Source: Triplophysa rosa (Eukaryota > Chordata > Actinopteri > Cypriniformes > Nemacheilidae). From it: a stretch of 64,000 nucleotides of DNA. Under the pieces are notes generated by a model that did not search any database, was not told where the DNA came from, and saw nothing but the letters and a program-made list of their open reading frames with translations. The first letter of the stretch is position 1. Each line of letters starts with the position of its first letter. Shown in pieces: positions 60,201 to 64,000 of the stretch. The stretch covers positions 11,715,246 through 11,779,245 of the forward strand of contig NC_079913.1 in assembly GCF_024868665.1 (NCBI RefSeq). The letters are read 5' to 3'. The translations under genes were made by a program, and so were the position numbers.

Positions 60201-62658
60201 GAAAATAATGATGGAGTGAGTGTGACATTAACCACATTACTGACTGGGAGGAAATTTAGCAACAATCTACAGTAATATGATATCAACATTTACAGTCATT
60301 GATGTCAGTAAACCACGGAACAGCTTTGCACATTTTCAGCTTTCTGACTGAGAGTCGCTGCTTAATATTATTCCGACCTCCACCATTGCAATTATTCTTG
60401 GTCATAAAACAGCGATTTCGTAAAAACATTGATATGCAGCTATAAACTGCCCTCATTCATTTTAACTCCAAAAATATGAAATGCACCCTGCATTACTGTT
60501 TCTCAACAGCCTGTCTGAGTGTTTTACTGTATAACGCTGATGGTAGCTCACACAGCACTTTATCGTCTGTTGCAGCCATAAGAATAAGAGAGATGGTGAA
60601 TAACTTCCTTTCTTTCCTTTTGGCAAAACAGAGACAACATACAAAAAACAAACGAATAGAAGAGCAAAAGAACCATGGCAGCAGGCTGCTTATCTGTTTC
60701 ACCCACCGAGCTCTGTATCAAAGCTACAATAGCACCTAATAACACAATGCAGAGCTGCAATTCAGCAACACACAAGGAGATGAATCCGGAACAATACTGC
60801 TGAATGCACAGCATCTCCAACAAGCGCAATCAAAATCCACCATAACAAAGGCCACTAAAATCCAAGCTTCTCAGCCAAATAAGGGTTGCAGACAAAAGCT
60901 AAAAATAAAAATGCAATAATGTATTCATTGTTTTCTTTACACCCCATGCTGATGATGCATGTGTGGGCTTAAAGCTTGTTCTTGACTATTTGCTGACCAC
61001 CATTCCCTGTTGAAAAAAAACAGCATATGCTGGTTAGGTATGTTTTGATGCTGGTTTGCGCTGGTTTAAACTGGTCATGTGCTGGTCATGTGAAGGTCAT
61101 GAGCTGGTCCTTAGCTAGTTTAAGATCAACCAGTCAAACCAGCATCAAAACATACCTAACCCAGCATATGCTGTTTTTTTCAACTGGGCTCATAGCTAAA
61201 AAAAAGCAATGGCTTCTTGTTTGATCGGTCTCAAATAGTGCTGCTAAAAGGCCTGGAACCTAATCGGTACTAACAAACAAGAAGTTATCAGATTTTTTTT
61301 AAGTACCAGTACCACCGAGCAGCGTATCAGGAACGTTTTATACACGCAACACGTGCACATGACAATGTTGTCGAAATGATCTGCGTTCACAAGGATCCGC
61401 AAAAACGAGTAAATACTGTATTATGCATGCCAGGCCAGTAGTTTATAACCCTTACAAAAAATAACAATGTTTAAAACAAAAAACATGGTTTTAATACAGT
61501 CAAAACATAACAAAAACATGGTTGCTGAGGTAAAACCATGGTTACCACAAAATAACCATTGTTTTCAAAACCATATTAATTTAGTAAAACAATGGTTTTT
61601 GCCAATAGTAATCAATCCACCAAAATCATGGTTACTACACTTTTACCATACATAAAAAACACGTTCATTTTCGTGAATCACATTTCGCCTAGACACATAT
61701 GCACACCCAGGTTTAACCCTTTGTTGGCGTATGTGTGTTAAAAATTTGGTATACTTAAATATTGGTCGTAGTGAATCTACATTTGCTGGATAAAACTGAA
61801 TTTGTTTTTTTGTTTAAATTGTAGCGATGCACAAATACAGTCCTGTAGACCGCCATGTTTCGGCAATACTCACGCATACCTATGGACGGAACCCATAGTA
61901 TGCATGCACATGACATCACTGTTTTCACAGATTCGAGTTTTCTGAGTTTACACAGAAATGAAAGCTGTGTTGTTTTGAAAAACTTCCACTTTTGGAACCC
62001 ATTTTCAAAAGTTTGCCAAGTTTCACTCCCCCACATGTATGTCATGTAAACAGCCCCTTTAACTCGACATTTAACTTATCTTACATTCATTATCATTCTC
62101 TGAGTCCTTTTGTCTTTGTCCTCTGGAATTACACGATAAAACAGCAAACAAACAGTTTTAGATTGATAAATATCCCTGGATTATGAATCTACTGCTAGAG
62201 CTCAACCTACATATACACAGAAGAAAAAGAGAAGGAAGGACAGTTTTAAACGTGCGTGAAGGTTGAACAGATATAGACATTTTGTAGTTCATCTTGTAGT
62301 ATATAAAAGGGAATTTGTGAGGTTCATATAAAAAAACTTCAAAATAATAACACAAGATGTCAGACAGCGATATCGACTGATCTAATGACATGACTGGACT
62401 AAATCAGCCCCTTATGAATCATTATTTATATAACAGATAATGTTATTGAGACCTTACACAGCAGATTTTATTATACTGAATATTATTATGTGTGTATTTT
62501 TACCTGATGGCAGATCTCATGCACCACCACCATGGTGAGCTCCATCTGATAGGAGAAGGAAGAGACGTCAGGATCCAACAAGATCTTCTGCTCCACAAAC
62601 ACACTCAGACCCCAGTTCTCCATGGCTGCATACGGATGCTTGGGAACTGCCAGCAAAT
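18594..62658 (-). CDS. trhde: trhde, TRH-degrading ectoenzyme, partial (15 internal exons)
   Basis: TRHDE is a type II membrane M1 metallopeptidase whose ectodomain removes the N-terminal pyroglutamate from thyrotropin-releasing hormone. Fifteen exons on the minus strand join in phase to 583 sense codons. In order they show AAMEN (exopeptidase motif, a variant of GAMEN), HEICHQ (HEXXH zinc site), WLKEGFAHF with the third ligand Glu exactly 18 residues after the second His, the [12 protein letters not shown] region holding the presumed catalytic Tyr, then GYFRVNYD and the alpha-helical ERAP1-like domain. The match to vertebrate TRHDE, recalled from family knowledge, is near-continuous and far closer than to ERAP, LNPEP or ANPEP. 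Several N-glycosylation sequons fit an ectoenzyme. The 5' exons lie beyond 64000 and the 3'-terminal exon was not found. Fish may carry more than one trhde copy; which one this is cannot be told here. Confidence 0.95.
18934..19074 (-). CDS. trhde: trhde exon n
   Basis: A 141-bp exon of one base, 46 codons and two bases. It encodes [20 protein letters not shown] and then [18 protein letters not shown]. The sequon NLS is present. Donor GTGAAT, acceptor CTACAG. Confidence 0.95.
19075..22067 (-). other. trhde intron (n to m), 2993 bp
   Basis: Canonical GT-AG. A possible imperfect repeat lies near 20450-20820 (AATTATTGTACTACT and AATACAATTATTG). No gene or clear transposon was seen. Confidence 0.5.
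22068..22235 (-). CDS. trhde: trhde exon m
   Basis: A 168-bp exon of one base, 55 codons and two bases. It encodes [20 protein letters not shown] and then WEFIWMKF and EALTCSD, all highly conserved in TRHDE. Donor GTGTGC, acceptor CTACAG. It is separated from exon l by the 10-kb DIRS-containing intron, yet the split Arg codon joins correctly. Confidence 0.96.
22650..23739. mobile_element. Non-autonomous hAT element with 8-bp TSD
   Basis: The ends are CAGGGCCGGCCCAGCC and GCCCAGGGCCGGCCCTG, flanked by a perfect CACAATCA duplication at 22642-22649 and 23740-23747. At 1090 bp and mostly AT-rich, it has no transposase. Within it, 23342-23575 is a distinct block rich in CGCG words (GATTCATCGCGTTTGGTCTG), probably an older nested repeat. 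Confidence 0.88.
24126..24510. repeat. CTGTAAAA-rich dispersed repeat
   Basis: Repeating words such as CACTGTAAAAAATC, GTAAAATTACATGTTTTTC and AAACAGTAAAATTCC occur in a block of about 385 bp. A related diverged copy lies at 63640-63985. This looks like a fish non-autonomous repeat with internal subrepeats. Confidence 0.55.
25000..25119. mobile_element. Solitary hAT-like terminus
   Basis: A segment ending GGTACACCGTGCAACCCTA resembles the right terminus of hAT elements whose left end would read TAGGGTTGCACGGTG. No matching left end was seen, so it is a truncated relic. Confidence 0.4.
25348..25524. repeat. DIRS left inverted terminal repeat
   Basis: Inverted match to 31015-31199, from GTGTCGAACCGACAGATGGGG through GCATGCCGGACTCCG to CTCATTCATTCACCTT. 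The outermost 30 bp (ATCTCGGTTACGTTTG) is not shared with the right end, as expected for DIRS termini. It contains a GGGTATAAAAGGG box reading rightward. Confidence 0.88.
25590..25654. repeat. DIRS internal complementary region (ICR)
   Basis: GTAACCGAGAC here is the reverse complement of the element's left tip. The adjoining GTTCCCTTTCTGTCGGTC, running on to GATGGGGTTCC, is the reverse complement of its right tip. The ICR therefore equals the complement of a right-end/left-end circle junction, the template feature unique to DIRS replication. It lies between the recombinase gene and the 3' ITR, as in DIRS-1. Confidence 0.85.
26350..27533 (-). pseudogene. DIRS tyrosine recombinase remnant
   Basis: Minus-strand blocks: WFSELMLL and [12 protein letters not shown] (about 27370-27460), [10 protein letters not shown] (containing the first catalytic Arg, about 26860), [21 protein letters not shown] and [20 protein letters not shown] (26640-26800), then [20 protein letters not shown] and ATPITFAR (26400-26480). 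After FAR, family members continue with a Phe-Tyr-Asn segment that supplies the nucleophilic Tyr; here the sequence jumps directly to the LRV block in another frame near 26395-26402. The enzyme would integrate the DNA circle; this copy cannot. Confidence 0.82.
27600..28472 (-). pseudogene. DIRS RT thumb and RNase H remnant
   Basis: Minus-strand fragments in shifting frames: VLNCLGSS and [19 protein letters not shown] (thumb/linker, about 28170-28340), then [15 protein letters not shown] (RNase H, 27835-28010), then [19 protein letters not shown] at 27725-27795. These match the conserved blocks of DIRS RNase H, which degrades template RNA. Confidence 0.78.
28500..29156 (-). pseudogene. DIRS reverse transcriptase remnant
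   Basis: On the minus strand, [14 protein letters not shown] (RT finger motif) is in one frame at about 28850. After a frameshift the palm follows with [26 protein letters not shown] and the catalytic box NYLDDW, whose codons for YLDD lie at 28523-28534. A stop interrupts just before the LPFGL block and another directly follows the DDWLI segment. RT would copy the element RNA; here it is dead. Confidence 0.85.
29018..29090. repeat. Short tandem duplication inside the DIRS copy
   Basis: GCCGAGACGGACCGTATCCC followed by GTAGTC occurs twice in tandem (about 26 bp each) near 29031-29082. It lies in the 5' part of the RT remnant. Confidence 0.7.
29262..29480. repeat. Direct duplication of about 135 bp inside the DIRS copy
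   Basis: The block GGGTCTCGCC...AACGTCGAGTTGCCGAACAC...GTAGAGGGTGAGAGCGGCTG at 29262-29337 recurs at 29397-29475. It lies between the gag and RT remains and adds to the frame disruption. Confidence 0.75.
29941..30844 (-). pseudogene. DIRS gag-like gene remnant
   Basis: On the minus strand an ATG at 30844 opens with a Cys-rich start ([11 protein letters not shown], later SCPHCGRL), resembling the zinc-binding N-terminus of fish DIRS gag proteins. After frameshifts a 176-codon frame (30471-29941) encodes an acidic segment ([20 protein letters not shown]) and a helical part with [16 protein letters not shown] and [17 protein letters not shown]. Gag would package the RNA. No continuous frame exists. 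Confidence 0.7.
31015..31199. repeat. DIRS right inverted terminal repeat
   Basis: Inverted copy of 25348-25524 that starts AAGGTGAATGAATGAGGC and ends GACAGAAAGGGAAC. It includes about 10 bp (CTCAGGGACG) absent from the left copy. Confidence 0.88.
31042..31054 (-). promoter_or_regulatory. TATA-like box of the DIRS 5' ITR
   Basis: On the minus strand the sequence reads GGGTATAAAAGGG about 200 bp upstream of the gag start codon at 30844. The twin box in the left ITR (about 25484-25496) would fire rightward, opposite to the genes. Promoter activity is inferred from position and sequence only. Confidence 0.5.
32281..32388 (-). CDS. trhde: trhde exon l
   Basis: A 108-bp exon of one base, 35 codons and two bases. 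It encodes [20 protein letters not shown] and ends WISSNKN. The C-x6-C pair in ACSFGNKHC is conserved in TRHDE and probably forms a disulphide. Donor GTGAGG, acceptor CCTCAG. Confidence 0.95.
32615..32712 (-). CDS. trhde: trhde exon k
   Basis: A 98-bp exon of 32 codons plus two bases of a split Gln codon. It encodes [20 protein letters not shown] and ends AAYQS. The donor GTGAGT is chosen because it gives the correct phase into the next exon; the acceptor is CATCAG. Confidence 0.93.
32713..33279 (-). other. trhde intron (k to j), 567 bp
   Basis: A short GT-AG intron; nothing else seen. Confidence 0.6.
33280..33427 (-). CDS. trhde: trhde exon j
   Basis: A 148-bp exon: one base completing Arg, then 49 codons. 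It encodes [20 protein letters not shown] followed by [11 protein letters not shown] and ends HNLFS. The acceptor is CTCTCTAG and the donor GTGAGT. It is a helical part of the ERAP1-like domain. Confidence 0.95.
33548..33846. mobile_element. hAT MITE, CAGTGGTTCTCAAAC ends, 8-bp TSD
   Basis: The left end CAGTGGTTCTCAAACTTTTT and right end CAGTTTGAGAACCACTG are inverted repeats. A perfect CTCTATAT duplication flanks the element (33540-33547 and 33847-33854). At 299 bp it is non-autonomous. These ends are typical of Charlie-type hAT elements. Confidence 0.92.
34996..35534. mobile_element. Probable MITE of about 540 bp
   Basis: The segment starts AAAGGGGAACTATGGCGG and ends CAATATGACTCCTTTAAA, with short imperfect inverted ends (AAAGG/CCTTT). 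The interior contains GACCAATCACTACGCACTGG and TTGTATAAAATCAGCGCG. I recognise it as a widespread cyprinid repeat; its class is unsure. Confidence 0.55.
35715..35955. mobile_element. Foldback MITE
   Basis: The arms TTTTGAAGAATGCTGGTAAC and GATTACCAGCATTCTTTAAA face each other around GGCGGTAC...GTACCGCC, with ATGACTTTCTTTCCTCCGC at the left and GAAGAAAGGAAGTCATAC at the right. It is the same family as the split copy at 6155-7336; a 3' remnant of the family is at about 56270-56345. Confidence 0.7.
37958..38013 (-). CDS. trhde: trhde exon i
   Basis: A 56-bp exon of 18 codons plus two bases. It encodes [18 protein letters not shown], the conserved R.GLIDD.F.LAR segment of M1 C-terminal domains. 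Donor AAG|GTGGGT, acceptor CTGCAG. Confidence 0.95.
38231..38364 (-). CDS. trhde: trhde exon h
   Basis: A 134-bp exon of two bases plus 44 codons. It contains [20 protein letters not shown], the M1 hallmark G(Y/F)RVNYD strand at the start of the C-terminal domain, and ends LMTNPT. The donor is GTACAT, weak but in phase with the next exon; the acceptor is TTTACAG. There is one sequon, NQT. Confidence 0.95.
38365..38686 (-). other. trhde intron (h to g), 322 bp
   Basis: A short intron, nothing else seen. The neighbouring i-h intron is 217 bp. Confidence 0.6.
38687..38775 (-). CDS. trhde: trhde exon g
   Basis: An 89-bp exon: one base completes Ser, then 29 codons and one base of a split Glu codon. 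Acceptor TTTCAG, donor GTAAGA. It encodes [20 protein letters not shown], part of the beta-sandwich domain, then WVSNRT. Two sequons (NSS, NRT) are visible. Confidence 0.95.
39874..40984. mobile_element. hAT element with 8-bp TSD carrying a minisatellite
   Basis: The left end TAGGGCTGCAACAACTAATCG and right end GTTAGTTGCAGCCCTA are flanked by a perfect ATATTAAC duplication (39866-39873 and 40985-40992). The subterminal ATCGAT/AATCGATTA words are typical of the family. It is 1111 bp with no transposase. Inside are a GC-rich minisatellite (40034-40405) and, from about 40530, a GTGGGTAACGAAGTGCATTT/TTAAGTACACTTTTTGAG segment that is itself a dispersed repeat. Confidence 0.9.
40034..40405. repeat. 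44-bp minisatellite, about 8 units
   Basis: The core unit is GTGTCTCTCCGTGCAGC...GAGGTGCGCAGTTTTAAAGTCAGAC, about 44 bp, with some partial and elongated units. Because 44 is not a multiple of 3 and units vary, the 126-codon open frame across it (40032-40409, plus) is a by-product and not a supported protein. Confidence 0.85.
43924..44111 (-). CDS. trhde: trhde exon f
   Basis: A 188-bp exon of 62 codons plus two bases of a split Ser codon; acceptor CACAG and donor GTAGTC. It contains [20 protein letters not shown], the M1 motif of the catalytic/beta-sandwich junction (W..Q.GYPV). Sequons NIT and NDS are present. The C-terminal third is less conserved, as is usual for this linker. Confidence 0.95.
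44502..44776. mobile_element. MITE, GGTCACACTTTATTTTA ends
   Basis: The left GGTCACACTTTATTTTAAGG...CCAATTCTC and right GAGAATTGG...ACTAAAGTGTTACGG are inverted. The interior is a TAATACTAATACTAATA-type AT-rich stretch. It is related in its ends to the 3010-3192 element. The target duplication is obscured by A-runs. Confidence 0.7.
45901..46478. mobile_element. MITE, TGTGACCCTGGACCACAAAACC ends
   Basis: TIRs of about 28 bp: TGCGACCCTGGACCACAAAA at the left and TTTTGTGGTCCAGGGTCACA at the right. It is 578 bp with no coding capacity. A common dispersed cyprinid element; no clear target duplication was seen. Confidence 0.75.
46545..46610 (-). CDS. trhde: trhde exon e
   Basis: A 66-bp exon of 22 codons, phase 0 at both ends, donor GTAAGA, acceptor GGCAG. 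It starts [20 protein letters not shown] and ends Ser-Glu. The K/M-YGNA...DLW pattern is typical of M1 family members at the end of the catalytic domain. Confidence 0.96.
46611..50340 (-). other. trhde intron (e to d), 3730 bp
   Basis: GT-AG intron, low in recognisable transposons. Contains (GA)n tracts at 49487-49523 and 49608-49622. The stretch at about 48440-48780 looks non-repetitive, but I see no gene in it. Confidence 0.55.
49487..49523. repeat. (GA)n microsatellite
   Basis: An uninterrupted AG dinucleotide run of about 37 bp. Confidence 0.95.
50341..50406 (-). CDS. trhde: trhde exon d
   Basis: A 66-bp exon of 22 codons, phase 0 at both ends, acceptor CTGCAG and donor GTAAGT. It encodes [20 protein letters not shown] plus Leu-Asn. 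This continues the KKGA...RML helix that follows the catalytic Tyr in M1 peptidases. Confidence 0.96.
50407..51593 (-). other. trhde intron (d to c), 1187 bp, GC-AG
   Basis: The donor is GC (51593-51592) in AAG|GCAAGT and the acceptor CTGCAG is at 50407. No gene or repeat seen inside apart from a short A-run near 50821. Confidence 0.75.
51594..51731 (-). CDS. trhde: trhde exon c: catalytic-Tyr region, GC donor
   Basis: A 138-bp exon of 46 whole codons starting [20 protein letters not shown] and ending FDWIAYKK. The Tyr of IAYKK aligns with the transition-state-stabilising Tyr of M1 peptidases. The acceptor is TTTACAG. The donor reads AAG|GCAAGT, so the following intron is GC-AG. No GT fits the phase here, and the next exon continues KKGAAL exactly. 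Confidence 0.95.
52515..52668. mobile_element. 154-bp MITE with TA-type ends
   Basis: Perfect 23-bp TIRs: TAAGGGGCGATTCACATTTC + GCG at the left and the complement at the right (GAAATGTGAATCGCCCCTTA). If the outer TA is the duplicated target, it belongs to Tc1/mariner; no longer duplication is visible. Confidence 0.8.
52673..53689. mobile_element. Candidate 1-kb element with short TIRs
   Basis: Left GTACAATTGACCCCTTTC and right GAAGGGTCAGTTGTAC are near-inverted repeats. Inside, CCGACAAGCT at about 52793 and AGCTTGTCATCGG near 53620 are also inverted. It is a probable old non-autonomous transposon that starts 5 bp beyond the 154-bp MITE. Confidence 0.45.
53555..53605. repeat. 21-bp tandem repeat, 2.4 copies
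   Basis: GGGAGTGCACACATTTACACT occurs twice perfectly and then begins a third time. Confidence 0.85.
54194..54241. repeat. (GA)n microsatellite
   Basis: An AG dinucleotide run of about 48 bp. Confidence 0.95.
54508..55460. mobile_element. hAT element, TAGGGCTGTGACGGTG ends, 8-bp TSD
   Basis: Left TAGGGCTGTGACGGTG and right CACCGTCACAGCCCTA are perfect inverted termini. A perfect ATACTGTG duplication flanks them (54500-54507 and 55461-55468). Subterminal CCACCGCGGTGG words repeat. At 953 bp without transposase it is non-autonomous. Confidence 0.92.
57125..57253. repeat. 43-bp tandem repeat, 3 copies
   Basis: Three diverged 43-bp units, each of the form CACACAGGTGAGAATCAAAT...ATCAAATTTTGTCACT. 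Confidence 0.8.
57585..57698 (-). CDS. trhde: trhde exon b: third zinc ligand
   Basis: A 114-bp exon of 38 whole codons, phase 0 at both ends, with acceptor CTAG and donor GTAAG. It starts [20 protein letters not shown]; the Glu of KEGF is the third zinc ligand, and the spacing from HEICH across the intron is exactly 18 residues as in M1 peptidases. It ends FLFPKWNM. It is very strongly conserved with vertebrate TRHDE. Confidence 0.97.
57699..62503 (-). other. trhde intron (b to a), 4805 bp
   Basis: GT-AG intron that splits the zinc-binding site. Segments near 58330-58351 (ACTATTTTAGTCGCAGTC...GAGCCCTG) and 59470-59590 (TTACTTAGTAACTAGTTACA...CCCAACAC) look like single termini of DNA transposons. 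The MITE at 61005 is listed separately. 59600-60960 shows no gene. Confidence 0.5.
61005..61187. mobile_element. 183-bp palindromic MITE
   Basis: Left GTTGAAAAAAAACAGCATAT...GTATGTTTTGATGCTGGTTT and right AAACCAGCATCAAAACATAC...AGCATATGCTGTTTTTTTC are inverted. The centre consists of CTGGTCATG/GCTGGT repeats. A common cyprinid MITE. Confidence 0.82.
62504..62658 (-). CDS. trhde: trhde exon a: AAMEN and HEICHQ motifs
   Basis: This 155-bp exon is the most upstream one in the window. The acceptor CAG lies just above 62658 and the donor GTA at 62503-62501. It starts with two bases completing a split Asp codon, then 51 codons. It encodes [18 protein letters not shown], which contains the substrate N-terminus-binding AAMEN motif, and ends with VVVHEICHQ, which carries two zinc-ligand His residues and the catalytic Glu. 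Only the first part of the zinc site is on this exon. Confidence 0.96.
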
Positions 62659-64000
62659 CTGCACACAGCGAGGAAGGTCAGAGGTCAATGATGAGGAAGC
62701 AGGATCGTAAAAATCCAAAACTGTTTTTTTATTTTTTATTATACCTTTATTTAACCAGGTTAGTCAGTTGAGAACCAGTTCTCATTTACAATGACGACCC
62801 TACTTGGTTCATTCTACAAAGCCAGAGTAATTTCAGAAGTGAGAAAATAAACCACAGCTATAAGACACTCAACTCAAGTGATCACATCAAGCCAAAGATA
62901 GCTGAATGGTATAAAAGGAAATGCATTACGAAGGAGTAGTGGCAAATCAACAGCTTTTAACGCCCCCATCTTCACCAGCTCAGGAAGGATTCAAGTGGCA
63001 ATGAGAACCAAAGAGCCAAAGAGGAAGAGGAACTGTTTAAAGCTGTAACATGCTTATCAGAGACAAGATGTGTGTCAAATTTACAAGTTTTCTCAGATAA
63101 ACTGAAATCAGCTGTGGAGTTTTTGAAGGAAAGATAACCCTGGCAACTGATACGGCTTGTTAGTATCAGTCACCTTTGAAAGTGAAAAGACATCAAGTAC
63201 ATCAATTGATAATGAGTCCCCATTAGGGTTGTTTGTTGACACATACATACAAAGGAAAGGTTGCTTTTTCCCCAAAGAGACTTGCAAACATGAGGAAAAC
63301 AAAAAAGTGATTCATCTTAGGAGGCACTAGGGAAGAAAGAGAATAAGAAAGAGTAATGCAGGATGAAAGAACAGCTAATATGAATAGATATGGTAATGTC
63401 TTCGATTGGCTAATACCACTTTGCGCAGGACAACAGTACCAATGTTGTGTCCTAGAGCCAACCTTTCAATCTCTTTCTTATTTCGTTCTTTCAAGAAATA
63501 ACTGATCTGATGAGGTCAGAATAAAATGTAGACATACACTTCTGTTCAAAAGTTTAGGGTCACGTTCTTTATTTATATATACTTTTTCTTGTAGTTAGCT
63601 ATTCCCAACACTGCCAGTTATGTAGATTATCAACAAAACAAACTTTTCATTTTCTGTCCACTGGAGCGACAGAAATATACCGTAAAAGAATAGTTTTTTT
63701 CATGTAAAATTACAAGATATAAGGATATACTGTATAATAATTCCCCCCCTGTTTTTCTTCTAAATTTGCTAAAATACAGTATTTGACCATATTTAAAAAA
63801 TAAACTGTAAAAAATAAAATCTTGTTAAAAAAGCTGAAATTTTATGGCAGCTGGGGCGCCAGAAATAAACTGTAAAATAACGTCTTTTCTTTGTAAAATT
63901 ACAAAGTTTTCTCGTTTTCTTGTAAATTTGCGGTCTTTTTACAAGTAAAATTTACGTAATTTTACAGAATTGTACTATGTAGAGAAACCACAGTACAACA
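62659..64000 (-). other. trhde intron upstream of exon a; to the window end
   Basis: No further exon was found. 62728-62815 (TACCTTTATTTAACCAGG, GAGAACCAGTTCTCATTTAC) and 63535-63590 (GTTCAAAAGTTTAGGGTCAC) look like dispersed fish repeats. 63640-63985 holds a CTGTAAAA-rich repeat. Confidence 0.5.
63640..63985. repeat. CTGTAAAA-rich dispersed repeat, second copy
   Basis: Words such as AAACTGTAAAATAACG, TTGTAAAATTACAAAG and TTTGCGGTCTTTTTACAAG, with two internal direct copies each starting near a GGGCGCCAG/GGAGCGACAG segment. It is diverged from the block at 24126-24510. Confidence 0.55.

Overview
This window is vertebrate nuclear DNA, most likely from a cypriniform (carp/zebrafish-like) teleost. 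It is AT-rich, has no compact ORFs, and carries one gene on the minus strand whose short exons have ordinary GT-AG boundaries. The gaps are filled with transposon families typical of such fish: hAT elements and MITEs, a Tc1-like element, a DIRS retrotransposon, solo LTRs and an L2-like LINE tail.

The only host gene I can support is trhde, thyrotropin-releasing-hormone-degrading ectoenzyme, an M1-family zinc ectopeptidase also called pyroglutamyl-peptidase II. Fifteen consecutive internal exons run right to left from 62658 to 18594. They join in phase to 1751 nt: 2 nt finishing a split codon, then 583 sense codons with no stop. They cover the AAMEN exopeptidase motif, the HEICHQ zinc motif, the downstream Glu ligand, the catalytic-Tyr region and most of the ERAP1-like C-terminal domain. 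The first exons (cytoplasmic tail, membrane anchor, N-terminal domain) lie beyond 64000. The last coding exon (about 45-50 residues) was not found left of 18594.

Layout: 1-18593 is 3' flank or last intron, loaded with repeats: an L2-like tail at 1.3-1.6 kb, an hAT-type MITE at 3.0 kb, a palindromic Tc1 derivative at 3.3-4.8 kb, an LTR-like insertion at 6.3-7.3 kb, a 3-kb inverted-repeat structure at 9.3-12.3 kb with a solo LTR inside it, and a foldback element at 14.3-15.0 kb. 18.6-22.2 kb holds the last three exons found. The 10-kb intron at 22.2-32.3 kb holds an hAT element and a nearly complete but inactivated DIRS retrotransposon (25.35-31.2 kb, minus strand) with inverted terminal repeats, an internal complementary region, and gag, RT/RNase H and tyrosine-recombinase remains. 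32.3-62.7 kb holds the remaining twelve exons, separated by introns with hAT elements (33.5, 39.9 and 54.5 kb), MITEs and microsatellites.

Nothing suggests a bacterial or viral operon or a new multi-gene system. The most informative non-genic features are the DIRS copy, which preserves the circle-junction logic of its family; the near-perfect Tc1 palindrome with an N at its stem-loop boundary; the hAT element carrying a GC-rich 44-bp minisatellite; and a GC-AG intron in trhde. Family names come from recognition of protein and terminal motifs by eye, not from database searches.
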